From: Olivibacter sp. XZL3
Lineage (GTDB): Bacteria > Bacteroidota > Bacteroidia > Sphingobacteriales > Sphingobacteriaceae
Assembly (NCBI RefSeq): GCF_004368405.1
Contig: NZ_SBJH01000072.1
Coordinates: forward strand, 38,394-102,393
Direction of reading: 5' to 3'
DNA: 64,000 nt
Shown here: positions 1-8,789 of the stretch, one piece after another
Numbering within the stretch: the first letter of the stretch is position 1
How the letters are laid out: each line of letters starts with the position of its first letter
Notes under the pieces: model-generated
Seen by the model: only the letters and a program-made list of their open reading frames with translations
Database searches by the model: none
What the model was told of the DNA's origin: nothing
Made by a program: the position numbers and the translations under genes

Positions 1-1
1 C

Positions 2-538
2 GGCATTCAACCTGACTTGTCAACCTTTGGAAAAGCTGTAGCGAATGGTTACCCCATGGGAGTCATTGCCGGGAAAAAGAAATATATGGATTATTTTGTG
101 CATCCAGAGAGAGCGGAGCGTGTATTGATAGCAGGTACGTATAATGCGTTTCCTTCTACCACCGCCGCAGGTATTGCTACGTTAAAAAAACTTGCATCAC
201 CCGAATTTGATGTTTATGGACATGTTAATGCTTTAGGGGATCTAATGGAAAACGGATTGAATGATATTTTGAGTAAATTAGGTCGACCTTTTTATGTGGC
301 ACGTCAAGGATCGGCTTTTTGTACCTATTTTATGGATCATCAACCGGTAGATTTTCATGATATTTTGGACCATCATGATTTTGACTTAGATAAACGCTAT
401 CGCCTTCAATTAATTGACAGAGGAGTTTACCATTTTCCGCTTCCAATTAAACAGGGTAGTATATCTTATGCGCATAGCCTGGCAGATATTGAACAGACAT
501 TAGAGGTTACAAAGCAAGTTATTGAAGCATTATATTAA
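2..538 (+). CDS. Class III aminotransferase (glutamate-1-semialdehyde aminomutase-like), C-terminal part
   Basis: This is the C-terminal 178 residues of a fold-type I PLP enzyme whose start lies left of the window; the reading frame is open from base 2. The segment [15 protein letters not shown] carries the lysine (codon 32-34) that would form the PLP Schiff base, in the context usual for class III aminotransferases of the glutamate-1-semialdehyde aminomutase type. A downstream [13 protein letters not shown] stretch also fits that family. The next gene starts one base after its stop, so it is part of the catabolic operon reaching to 10962. A role in heme synthesis is unlikely given the neighbours; transamination of an amino sugar acid or amino acid intermediate is my inference. 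Confidence 0.85.
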   Translation, partial: GIQPDLSTFGKAVANGYPMGVIAGKKKYMDYFVHPERAERVLIAGTYNAFPSTTAAGIATLKKLASPEFDVYGHVNALGDLMENGLNDILSKLGRPFYVARQGSAFCTYFMDHQPVDFHDILDHHDFDLDKRYRLQLIDRGVYHFPLPIKQGSISYAHSLADIEQTLEVTKQVIEALY

Positions 539-539
539 A

Positions 540-1718
540 ATGAAAATTACAAGAATTGAGACCTATGTTTGCCATGCGCGTATGCGTAATTGGATCTTTG
601 TAAAGGTCTTAACCGACCAACCCGGTTTGTGGGGATGGGGCGAGGCTACACTTGAATGGCATACAAAAGCTGTTGTGGGGGCCATCGAGGATTTATCGCA
701 ATTACTTATCGGCGAAGATCCCCGGCGGATCGAACACCTTTGGCAGATGATGTACCGCCAGCATTTTTGGCATGGCAATGGCATCGTACGCGGTACCGCA
801 ATCAGCGGCATCGATATTGCGCTATGGGATATTGCCGGTAAAATACATGGTGTTCCCTGCCATGAGCTATGGGGTGGTCGCGTACGCGACTATGTACGTC
901 TTTATTGTCATTTAGGTGGGGGACGCATGGAGGACTTTTATGAAACGAGCCCCGCTGATGCCAATCGTTTCGCAGCGCTTGCCGTTCAGGCTGTAGAACA
1001 AGGTTTTACGGCCTTCAAGTCAATGGCGGTTCCGGAAACCATGTCGTTGGAAGGTCTACAGCCGGTTAAGTATGCGGAAGCCTGTGTCCGCGCTATGCGT
1101 GACGCGGTGGGAGATCAGATTGATATTATGGTGGATTGTCACGCGCGTCCCAGCCCGCGTATGGGGTTGCTCTTTGCCAAAGCCTTAGAACCTTATAACC
1201 TTTATTTCTTCGAAGAGCCCTGTTGGCCGGAAACGATGGATGATATTGCGATGATTCAACGAGCGGTTAAGACACCAATTGCATCAGGCGAACGGTTGGT
1301 GGGCGTGTATGCTTTTCGCGAGATGCTCGAAAAACGCGCGGTTAGTGTTATTCAGCCCGACATTACCCATTGCGGTGGATTAACGGAGGCGCGTCGCATC
1401 ACTGCATTGGCTGAAGCCTATCGTGTATCGGTAGCTCCCCACAATCCACAAGGACCTATCAGTACAGCGGCGTCACTTGAGCTGGGTTTTGCTACCTCAT
1501 CTTATATCATTTGCGAGAGCGTTCATCAAGATGTTCCTTGGCGGAATGAAGTTGTAAATGAGGGGTTCTCCTTACAGGAAGATGGGCGATTGATCTTCCC
1601 TAACAAGCGACCTGGATTAGGCATCGAGATTAATGAAGAAGAGGTTAAAAAACATCCTTTCCAAACGGAAATTTTACAAAGAACTTTTTATAAGGATGGA
1701 AGTGTAGGCGATTGGTAA
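540..1718 (+). CDS. Mandelate racemase/muconate lactonizing enzyme family, galactonate-dehydratase-like
   Basis: A 392-residue enolase superfamily protein that should abstract a proton alpha to a carboxylate and dehydrate a sugar acid to a 2-keto-3-deoxy acid. Visible landmarks are the metal-ligand strands VDCHARP (Asp, with the following His as possible acid), FFEEPCWPE and ASGERL, and a C-terminal APHNPQGP whose His matches the general base region of D-galactonate dehydratases. Length fits the family. I chose ATG 540, directly after the previous stop at 538; a TTG at 522 would add six residues overlapping the aminotransferase. Substrate specificity cannot be read from the sequence; galactonate is only the nearest named relative. 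Confidence 0.88.
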   Translation: MKITRIETYVCHARMRNWIFVKVLTDQPGLWGWGEATLEWHTKAVVGAIEDLSQLLIGEDPRRIEHLWQMMYRQHFWHGNGIVRGTAISGIDIALWDIAGKIHGVPCHELWGGRVRDYVRLYCHLGGGRMEDFYETSPADANRFAALAVQAVEQGFTAFKSMAVPETMSLEGLQPVKYAEACVRAMRDAVGDQIDIMVDCHARPSPRMGLLFAKALEPYNLYFFEEPCWPETMDDIAMIQRAVKTPIASGERLVGVYAFREMLEKRAVSVIQPDITHCGGLTEARRITALAEAYRVSVAPHNPQGPISTAASLELGFATSSYIICESVHQDVPWRNEVVNEGFSLQEDGRLIFPNKRPGLGIEINEEEVKKHPFQTEILQRTFYKDGSVGDW

Positions 1719-1727
1719 AATTGTTTC

Positions 1728-2513
1728 ATGGAAAAAACAAAAGCATTTAAAGAACAGGTTGTCATGATTAGTGGCGGTCTTGGCGACATTGGACAGGCAA
1801 TAGCAAAGGCTTTTGCCAGCGAGGGGGCCTACGTGGCTATAGGTGATATCCTTCCCGTAAACGAGGCCAATAAAGTACGCATCAACCTGGGCATTGCGGA
1901 AGGGTATTATCATTACCAACAAGTGGATGTGCGTGATGGGCAGGTGGTTGCAGATTGGGTAGAAGCGGTTACACAATATTGGAAATTGCCGAGTATCGCC
2001 ATTGTCAACGCGGCCACGGTGACACTGAAGAATTTTCAGCAGCTAACGGATGTGGAATGGAATAATGAATTACAGGTGAACCTTTCGGGCGCTTATTTTT
2101 TTGCCAATGCACTTGCCAAGCGCCTGGAAGCTAAAGGGCAGCCCGGAAATATAGTGTTTTTGGGCAGCTGGGCAGCCCATGCGGTGCACAGCCATATTCC
2201 CGCTTACAGCGTCTCTAAAGCAGGGATCCGGATGCTGTGCCGTTCTATGGCCTTAGCCTATGCCTCTGTTGGCATACGGGTTAATGAACTGGCTCCGGGC
2301 TATGTAAATGCGGGCCTCAGCAAAGCTGTTTGGGAACGAGATCCTGATTTAGCAGCACAAGCGAAAACTAAAGTGCCTTTACACAGCTTGATCGAAACGG
2401 ATGAGCTTGCATCGCAGGTATTATGGCTTTGTCATGCTCAAAATAAGCATATTACAGGAAGCACTTTTTTAATTGATGGCGGTCTTTCCTTGGTGAGCAT
2501 AAGTGAAAAATGA
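1728..2513 (+). CDS. SDR family NAD(P)-dependent oxidoreductase
   Basis: A 261-residue classical short-chain dehydrogenase/reductase. The nucleotide-binding turn reads SGGLGDIGQAIA near residue 15, the NAG-like strand is VNAATVT near residue 90, and the catalytic Ser-Tyr-Lys is in LGSW...YSVSKAG, followed by ELAPGYV. The C-terminal ITGSTFLIDGG is the usual SDR end. It lies 9 bases after the dehydratase and 12 before the ceramidase-like gene, so it is co-transcribed. The expected role is oxidation or reduction of a hydroxyl of the sugar-acid-like substrate; the exact substrate is unknown. Confidence 0.9.
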   Translation: MEKTKAFKEQVVMISGGLGDIGQAIAKAFASEGAYVAIGDILPVNEANKVRINLGIAEGYYHYQQVDVRDGQVVADWVEAVTQYWKLPSIAIVNAATVTLKNFQQLTDVEWNNELQVNLSGAYFFANALAKRLEAKGQPGNIVFLGSWAAHAVHSHIPAYSVSKAGIRMLCRSMALAYASVGIRVNELAPGYVNAGLSKAVWERDPDLAAQAKTKVPLHSLIETDELASQVLWLCHAQNKHITGSTFLIDGGLSLVSISEK

Positions 2514-2525
2514 TGATCGAATAAG

Positions 2526-3899
2526 ATGAAGAAACAGGAATTGGTAGATGCATGCCCCGGCTTGCAGGGTTTTTTTGGGCTAGCGGAGGCTGATATTACG
2601 CCCACACTAGATATCTATGCCCGTAATTGGGGTGCAGCAAAACAGGATCGATACCAAGAGATTCATCGGCCATTATGCATGCAATGCTTGGCCATTTCGA
2701 CGACGAAAGATGCTAAAGCTCTTTTTTTGCTGACGGCTGATTTGGGCTGGTGGAAAAATGCAGCGGATGAACAGCGGATCAGGCAAGCAATTCTTTCAGC
2801 TTGTCAGCTCACTGAGGATCAGCTCTTGCTGTGTTTGTCGCATACGCATGCCGGACCTGTCATTTGCTCTACGGATTATGATAAACCAGGTGGCGAACAC
2901 ATTGTTCCCTACTTGCAATTATTAGTAGAAAAAGCCATTACCCTCATTAGACAATGCACTGAAAATAAGGTGTCGGCTAAACTGACATGGAAGTACGGAA
3001 CCTGCGATTTAGCAGCAAATCGCGACCTGGACCTGGAAGGAGAAATGCTAGTGGGCTTTAATCCAGCGGGTGCCGCAGATCAGACCTTATTGGTTGGGCT
3101 CCTTGAAAAAGATAATGGTGAAAAGCTCGCCGTTCTGGTAAATTATGCCTGCCATCCAACTACCTTGGCGCATGAAAATATTGCGCTTTCACCCGATTAT
3201 ATAGGCGCTATGCGCGAGCTGGTAAGGGCGCATACAGGTGCCGCCTGTCTTTTCTTGCAAGGCGCCTCGGGCGAATTGGCTCCCCGAGAGCAATATGTGG
3301 CAGACCCGGCAATAGCAGATGCGCATGGACGTAAATTGGCTTATGCAGTTTTATCGACTTTAACGGGAATGTTGCCCGCCGGGGAAGCATTGCTTTATAC
3401 AGGGAAAATACCATCCGGCGCTGACCTTGCTGTATGGACACGTGGTGAATACGAGATGCCGGATACGATAAAGGCTGTGCTGTTAACCGTTGATTTGCCA
3501 CTAAAGCCTTTGGGTGCAGTGGAAGAAATAGAACAGGCCTGGACAAACTGTCAGGATCGGGTATTGAAGGACCGACTTTGGCGAAAATTGAACACGCTTC
3601 GTAGCCTAGGAAATGGAAATACAGCAAAAGCAAAGCTATGGATTTGGAAATTGGGAGCCGTGTTATTAGTTGCCCAACCCAATGAAACATATGCTTGCTA
3701 TCAACAACAGTTACGGGCTGCTTTTCCGGATACAATACTAGCCGTGGTTAATATAGCCAATGGTTATATAGGTTACTTACCGCCCGCTAGCCTATACGCA
3801 AAAACGATGTATGCGGTGGAACAAACGCCTTATGCAAAGGGAGCACTTGAAATATTAATAAAATCGACCATTAGCGCCTTGCAAACCATTAAACCATGA
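2526..3899 (+). CDS. Neutral/alkaline ceramidase-like hydrolase
   Basis: A 457-residue protein resembling the N-terminal catalytic domain of neutral/alkaline non-lysosomal ceramidases, which are zinc amidases. Supporting motifs are a His-rich LSHTHAGP near residue 110, a second histidine segment NYACHPTTL near residue 208, SPDYIGAMR, and the nucleophile-like FLQGASGELAPRE near residue 243. It has no evident signal peptide, so it is probably cytoplasmic, unlike secreted ceramidases. Members of this fold occur in many Bacteroidota and Planctomycetes sugar clusters without a proven role. Here it may cleave an amide or ester of the imported substrate. Its last four bases overlap the symporter start. 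Confidence 0.78.
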   Translation: MKKQELVDACPGLQGFFGLAEADITPTLDIYARNWGAAKQDRYQEIHRPLCMQCLAISTTKDAKALFLLTADLGWWKNAADEQRIRQAILSACQLTEDQLLLCLSHTHAGPVICSTDYDKPGGEHIVPYLQLLVEKAITLIRQCTENKVSAKLTWKYGTCDLAANRDLDLEGEMLVGFNPAGAADQTLLVGLLEKDNGEKLAVLVNYACHPTTLAHENIALSPDYIGAMRELVRAHTGAACLFLQGASGELAPREQYVADPAIADAHGRKLAYAVLSTLTGMLPAGEALLYTGKIPSGADLAVWTRGEYEMPDTIKAVLLTVDLPLKPLGAVEEIEQAWTNCQDRVLKDRLWRKLNTLRSLGNGNTAKAKLWIWKLGAVLLVAQPNETYACYQQQLRAAFPDTILAVVNIANGYIGYLPPASLYAKTMYAVEQTPYAKGALEILIKSTISALQTIKP

Positions 3900-5461
3900 A
3901 CTTAAGCACACTGGATATAACCATCTTTTCTCTCTACATATTTTGTATTCTATTGCTCGGTTTGTATGCATCCAAGCAGAATAAACGAACAAAGCGGGAT
4001 TACTTTTTAGCAGGGGATAAACTTCCGTGGTGGATGATTGGTGGTAGTATTATCGCGGCTAATATAAGCAGTCATCATCTGGTGGGTGCTATGGGTGCTG
4101 CCTATAGTCATGGTTTTGTGGCAGTTACCTTGGAGTGGGGGGCTATATTAATTGGTTTCAATGTGCTATTATGGGTCTTTTTACCCTTTTATATCCGTAA
4201 CGGCTTTTATACGGTTCCCGAGTATTTGGAGAAACGATTTGGCCGATCTACCCGGGCTTTATACGGCATTCTTATTCTTTTCACGTATGTATTTGTTGAA
4301 ATTGGCGCAGTACTCTATCTGGGCGCGCTCTCCTTATACGCTCTTTTTGATATTCCTATTTTATATAGTGTGCTCGCCTTAGCCATTTTTACAGGAATTT
4401 ATACCATCATTGGGGGCTTAAGAGCGGTTATCTGGACCGAGATGGTGCAACTTTTAGTGCTGCTGGGTGGTGGCTTGGTATTGACTTTTGCAACGGTAAA
4501 AGCGGCTGGCGGTATTCAAACCATTGCTGCATCTTCTCGCCATTGGAAAATGCTGTATCCTGCTGATCATCCGGATTTTCCATGGACTATGTACCTTGGA
4601 GGACTATTGTGTATCAGTGTTTTTTATTGCGCAACCAACCAGTTTATTGTGCAACGTGTATTGGCTGCAAAAAATGAATGGCACGGGCGTATGGGTGTTG
4701 TTTTTGGCGATTACCTGAAATTTTTGGTACCGCTTATTATCACCGTACCTGCTTTGGTAGCACCGGCTTTTTTACCAACTTTAGAAAGGCCCGACTTACT
4801 TTTTGCGACACTTGTAGAGACATTGTTGCCAAGCGGTTTAATTGGATTGGTGATGGCAGGCTTAATTTCTGCTATTATGTCACATATCTCGGGTGCTATC
4901 AATTCTTGCACAACAATTTTGACGGTTGATTTCTATTTACCTTATATCAATAAAGAAGCAAACGATCGTACGGCCGTGCGGTTTGGCCGATTGGCGGGTA
5001 TCTTGATTGTTTTAATCGGTATCGGTTGTGCGCTGCTGCTTATGCGGCATGCTGATAAGCCAGTTTTCCTTTACTTAATGAACTTATATGGACTGTTTAC
5101 ACCGGGTATCGCGACCATGTTCCTATTAGGTATTTTTTGGAAAAGAACCACTTCGTCAGGCGCGATGTCAGCGGGTATTTTAACTATCCCCCTTTCTTTA
5201 TTGTTGGAATCCACATTTCCCGATATGCCATTTTTCAATCGTACGGGTGTTGTTTTCTGGTCATGCATGCTGCTATGCGCGGTAGTAAGTTGCTTAACAA
5301 AAGCGAAGCCTGCCGAACAGCTGCAAGGCTTGCTTTGGAAAAAAGAGGTGCTAAAACTACCAGAGGTAGAAAGGAAAAATTATGGCGGATGGAAAAATCC
5401 CTTTTATTGGTGGCTTTTAATTACACTCTTCGTATTATACTTCTATGTCCGATATGCATAA
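3896..5461 (+). CDS. Sodium/solute symporter (SSS family)
   Basis: A 521-residue inner membrane transporter of the sodium:solute symporter family, with about 13-14 hydrophobic helices. The N-terminal helix is followed by KRDYFLAGDKLPWWMIGGSI, then AANISSHHLVG, both typical of SGLT-like sugar symporters; FYTVPEYLEKRFG is the conserved loop after TM3. The start overlaps the upstream stop in ATGA fashion, indicating translational coupling. It is the most likely entry route for the cluster's substrate; sugar or sugar-acid specificity is inferred from similarity to SGLT-type members rather than shown. Confidence 0.9.
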   Translation: MNLSTLDITIFSLYIFCILLLGLYASKQNKRTKRDYFLAGDKLPWWMIGGSIIAANISSHHLVGAMGAAYSHGFVAVTLEWGAILIGFNVLLWVFLPFYIRNGFYTVPEYLEKRFGRSTRALYGILILFTYVFVEIGAVLYLGALSLYALFDIPILYSVLALAIFTGIYTIIGGLRAVIWTEMVQLLVLLGGGLVLTFATVKAAGGIQTIAASSRHWKMLYPADHPDFPWTMYLGGLLCISVFYCATNQFIVQRVLAAKNEWHGRMGVVFGDYLKFLVPLIITVPALVAPAFLPTLERPDLLFATLVETLLPSGLIGLVMAGLISAIMSHISGAINSCTTILTVDFYLPYINKEANDRTAVRFGRLAGILIVLIGIGCALLLMRHADKPVFLYLMNLYGLFTPGIATMFLLGIFWKRTTSSGAMSAGILTIPLSLLLESTFPDMPFFNRTGVVFWSCMLLCAVVSCLTKAKPAEQLQGLLWKKEVLKLPEVERKNYGGWKNPFYWWLLITLFVLYFYVRYA

Positions 5462-6713
5462 AAATAACTCAAAAAAAATAGTTGACATGAAAGCGCAGCC
5501 CTCTGGCCCCAAAGCGCTCAAATGGTTAAATGCCCTTGTTCCCGGTATTATTACAGCTGCCGTTGTTTTTGGTCCGAGTAAAATGACCATCACATCTAAA
5601 ATGGGCGCAAGTTACGGCACATCCCTGCTTTGGATCGTTGTGGTAGCTATTGCGCTGATGGCTATTTATACCGGGATGGCCGCCCGTATAGGGCGGGCGA
5701 GTAAGCTTTCTTTTTTAGGACTTGTACGTCAAAAATGGGGGCAACCCGTTACCATGTTTATTGGTATTGGAATTTTTTTGGTAACTACTTCCTTTCAGGC
5801 AGGTAATGCCATCGGTGCGGGAGTGGCCATGGCTGAGCTAACGCATACATCTACAACAGCTTGGGTTATCCTCTTCAGTCTGTTAGCTATTACGATGCTC
5901 TTTTTCCGTTCTTTCTATAAGCTATTGGAAAAGGTGATGATCAGTATTGTCTTATTGATGTTATTTTCTTTTGTAACGACACTCGTGTTATCGCGCCCAT
6001 CACCGGTGATTTTATTGGAAGGATTAAAGCCGAGTATTCCAGACGGTTCCATGCCCTTGGTTATTGCGTTTGTAGCGTCTTGCTTTTCGTTGGTTGGTGC
6101 GCTTTATCAATCGTATCTAGTGCAAGAGAGGGCTAAAAGCTTAAAGATGCAAGATAATCGGAAAGTGGAGGACAGAAGTTTACCCGGTGTTTTGCTGCTT
6201 GGTGTGATGAGTGCCTGTGTAATGATCTGCGCAGCGACGGTACTGCATACACGTGGAATGGCTATCGTGAGTGCAGCTGATATGGGTAAGTCACTTGAAC
6301 CCTTATTTGGAAGTTTTTCAACCATTTTATTTTTAGTGGGGCTATTAGGGGCCGCTATTTCGTCGTTGATTGGCAATGCCACCTTGGGAGGGACCTTGTT
6401 GGGAGACGCTTTGGGTAAGGGTTATAGCATGAATGATGCAGGTATTAAAATGTACATCGCTGCCGTGATGCTTATCGGCGGAATCATAGCCATTTGTTTT
6501 GGTAAACTGCCCTTGGAACTGATTGTCTTTGCACAAAGCATCACCATTTTTGTGGTACCCACTATTGGCGTTGCACTATTTTCAGTAGCTAACGACCGAC
6601 AAATCATGGGCGATCTGGTAAATTCGGGTTCAACTAAATTTTTTGCAGCCATCGGCCTGCTTGTTGTATTCTGTTTGGCGGCGATTCATCTTCAACAACT
6701 TATTTTCAATTAA
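5445..6713 (+). CDS. NRAMP-fold transporter lacking canonical metal motifs
   Basis: A 422-residue membrane protein with about 11 predicted helices and the overall look of the NRAMP/SLC11 family. The TM1 position that in metal transporters reads DPGN here reads GPSKMTITSKMGASYG, and the TM6 MPH motif is absent (SLVGALYQSYLVQ instead). The protein therefore keeps the fold but not the known Mn/Fe ligands. Start options are ATG 5445, overlapping the symporter by 17 bases, or ATG 5487, which drops a hydrophilic 14-residue leader. Its place in the operon suggests an organic solute or an unusual cation rather than manganese. Confidence 0.8.
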   Translation: MSDMHKNNSKKIVDMKAQPSGPKALKWLNALVPGIITAAVVFGPSKMTITSKMGASYGTSLLWIVVVAIALMAIYTGMAARIGRASKLSFLGLVRQKWGQPVTMFIGIGIFLVTTSFQAGNAIGAGVAMAELTHTSTTAWVILFSLLAITMLFFRSFYKLLEKVMISIVLLMLFSFVTTLVLSRPSPVILLEGLKPSIPDGSMPLVIAFVASCFSLVGALYQSYLVQERAKSLKMQDNRKVEDRSLPGVLLLGVMSACVMICAATVLHTRGMAIVSAADMGKSLEPLFGSFSTILFLVGLLGAAISSLIGNATLGGTLLGDALGKGYSMNDAGIKMYIAAVMLIGGIIAICFGKLPLELIVFAQSITIFVVPTIGVALFSVANDRQIMGDLVNSGSTKFFAAIGLLVVFCLAAIHLQQLIFN

Positions 6714-6717
6714 ATAT

Positions 6718-7737
6718 ATGGAAGCACTTAAACAACGGTACGAAACATTATTGGCACCTTCCGCTGCACTTATTAATGATCTAAAGGACATCGACGGAGA
6801 TTTGCTGATTCTGGGTGTAGGCGGTAAAATGGGTCCTAATTTAGCACGTTTGGCCAGACAGGCACTGGACGAGGCGGGTAAAGCGGATGTACAGGTAATT
6901 GGAGTCTCTCGCTTTTCCGATACCCAACTGCAGCAGCAGTTGGAGGCTGAAGGCATTCGGACAATTGCTGCAGATTTGCTGAACGATAACGACCTACAAA
7001 GCTTACCTTTCGCGCCAAACGTGATTTTTATGGCCGGCAATAAGTTTGGAACTACCGGTAAAGAAGCCTTCACCTGGGCGATGAATGTCTTTCTTCCCGG
7101 TCGGGTAGCTGATAAATACAAAAATGCCCGAATGGTGGTGTTTTCATCGGGTAATATCTATCCATTTGTATCGGTTACATCGGGTGGTGCTTCTGAAAAA
7201 GTGGCTCCGGAGCCCATCGGTGAATATGCGCAATCTTGTTTAGGACGCGAACGCATTTTTCAATACCACGCACAACAGAATGGTACACCTATGTTGATCT
7301 ATCGTTTAAATTATGCAAATGATGTCAGTTATGGGGTACTCGTAGAAATCGGAAAAGCAGTTAGAGACGGCCAGGCGGTTGATCTCACAACAGCCAATGT
7401 GAATGTCATCTGGCAAGGTGATGCAAATGAGTATGCCCTGCGAAGCTTGAAATACTGTAGTACACCGCCAAAAGTGCTGAACATCACTGGCCCTGAAACC
7501 GTATCGGTGAAATGGGTAGCTGAAATCTTCGGCGAATTTTTCAATCGTAAACCAACGTTTGAAGGTACAGAAGAAGGGGTGTCTCTGCTCAATAATGCGG
7601 CTGAGTCGTTTGCGCTTTTTGGTTATCCTCGTACGCCATTAAAAACCATGATCGGTATGATTGCGGCTTGGTTGGATGCGGGAGCACCACTACTAAATAA
7701 ACCGACACATTTTCAGGAACGTGAAGGGAAATTTTAA
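6718..7737 (+). CDS. NAD-dependent epimerase/dehydratase family protein
   Basis: A 339-residue extended-SDR-like protein. It starts with a helical leader, then a Rossmann segment LLILGVGGKMGPNLARLA, with the glycine-rich turn slightly off the usual GxxGxxG, and continues with FMAGNKFG and VVFSSGNIYP, positions that in epimerases carry the catalytic Ser/Thr region. The expected YxxxK tyrosine is not obvious: EYAQSCLGRER aligns near it without a lysine three residues later, so catalysis may differ. ATG 6718 follows the previous stop by four bases; an upstream in-frame start at 6643 would overlap the transporter and is unlikely. Function in the pathway is not known. Confidence 0.78.
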   Translation: MEALKQRYETLLAPSAALINDLKDIDGDLLILGVGGKMGPNLARLARQALDEAGKADVQVIGVSRFSDTQLQQQLEAEGIRTIAADLLNDNDLQSLPFAPNVIFMAGNKFGTTGKEAFTWAMNVFLPGRVADKYKNARMVVFSSGNIYPFVSVTSGGASEKVAPEPIGEYAQSCLGRERIFQYHAQQNGTPMLIYRLNYANDVSYGVLVEIGKAVRDGQAVDLTTANVNVIWQGDANEYALRSLKYCSTPPKVLNITGPETVSVKWVAEIFGEFFNRKPTFEGTEEGVSLLNNAAESFALFGYPRTPLKTMIGMIAAWLDAGAPLLNKPTHFQEREGKF

Positions 7738-7747
7738 TTCATCGTAT

Positions 7748-8779
7748 ATGTTAACAAAGGAAAAAAGAGCGTTCTTACAAGAGGGAACAGTCATACCTGC
7801 ACACCCCTTAGCTTTGACTGCCAAACTCGATGTGGACGAGGAAAAGCAACGGAATCTTACTCATTATTATATCAATAGCGGTGTCGGCGGCATTGCGGTA
7901 GGTGTCCACACAACTCAGTTTGAAATTCGTGATCCAAGGTTCAATCTATATGAAACCGTTTTGCGCTTTGCGGCCGAGGAAATAGCGGATGCAGGTTTAA
8001 ACCGTCCTTTCATTAAAGTAGCTGGTATTTGCGGGCCTACGGCACAAGCGCTTCAGGAAGCTGAGTTAGCTATTAAATATGACTATGATCTGGCTTTGCT
8101 AAGCCTTGGCGGATTAAATGATTGGACGGATGACCAACTGATTACACATGTAAAAGCGGTTGCTGCCCGTATTCCGGTTATTGGATTTTACTTACAACCC
8201 GCCGTGGGAGGTCGTTTGCTTAGCTATCACTTCTGGGAGCAATTTGCGCAAATAGACGGGGTAGAAGCCATTAAAGTAGCTTCTTTCAATCGCTACCAGA
8301 CTTTAGATGTGGTACGTGCTGTTTGTACTTCGCCTCGTAGTGAGGATATTGCCTTATATACAGGCAATGATGATAATATTGTAGCGGATTTGCTGACACC
8401 CTATAAATTTTTGATTGATGGTACCTGGAAAGAGAAGCGTTTTGTGGGAGGGCTGCTTGGACATTGGGCTGTTTGGACTGAAACGGCGGTGAAGCTTCAT
8501 CAGCAGATTAAACATTGCATTGCCAATCAATACCAAGGTGTTGAAGATCTTTTAAGGCTAGGTGTGCAGGTTACAGATATGAATGCGGCGCTTTTTGATG
8601 TTAGCCATAATTTTAAAGGGAGCATCGCCGGCATTCACGAAGTATTGCGTCGAAACGGACTGATGGAGGGTATTTGGTGTTTGAGTCCAAAAGAGATTTT
8701 GTCTCCAGGACAGCTTGAAGAGTTAGATCGTGTTATAGCGGCTTACCCGCACCTTAGCGGTGCACAACCTTCGTATTGA
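7748..8779 (+). CDS. Dihydrodipicolinate synthase family protein, divergent
   Basis: A 343-residue TIM-barrel protein of the DHDPS/N-acetylneuraminate lyase superfamily. The Schiff-base lysine is likely the one in EAIKVASFNRYQ and the tyrosine in GFYLQP fits the catalytic Tyr. The usual pyruvate-binding GTTGE loop is replaced by GVHTTQFE, so ligand recognition probably differs from classical lyases. It is longer than the standard 290-310 residues. ATG 7748 gives a normal start ten bases after the preceding stop; a GTG at 7721 is rejected. It could cleave a 2-keto-3-deoxy acid made by the dehydratase at 540-1718. This is a different branch from the sialate lyase at 22998. Confidence 0.82.
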   Translation: MLTKEKRAFLQEGTVIPAHPLALTAKLDVDEEKQRNLTHYYINSGVGGIAVGVHTTQFEIRDPRFNLYETVLRFAAEEIADAGLNRPFIKVAGICGPTAQALQEAELAIKYDYDLALLSLGGLNDWTDDQLITHVKAVAARIPVIGFYLQPAVGGRLLSYHFWEQFAQIDGVEAIKVASFNRYQTLDVVRAVCTSPRSEDIALYTGNDDNIVADLLTPYKFLIDGTWKEKRFVGGLLGHWAVWTETAVKLHQQIKHCIANQYQGVEDLLRLGVQVTDMNAALFDVSHNFKGSIAGIHEVLRRNGLMEGIWCLSPKEILSPGQLEELDRVIAAYPHLSGAQPSY

Positions 8780-8789
8780 TAAGGTAGCC

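Noticed and set aside
2..538. Heme-pathway glutamate-1-semialdehyde aminomutase (hemL)
   Set aside because: The gene sits in a catabolic operon and only the C-terminal half is visible, so the symbol is not justified.
522..539. TTG start for the dehydratase
   Set aside because: It would add six residues inside the aminotransferase end; ATG 540 gives the usual MKITRIE start.
2526..3899. Secreted ceramidase acting on sphingolipids
   Set aside because: There is no signal peptide and all neighbours are cytoplasmic sugar-acid-type enzymes, so sphingolipid degradation is not supported although the family name suggests it.
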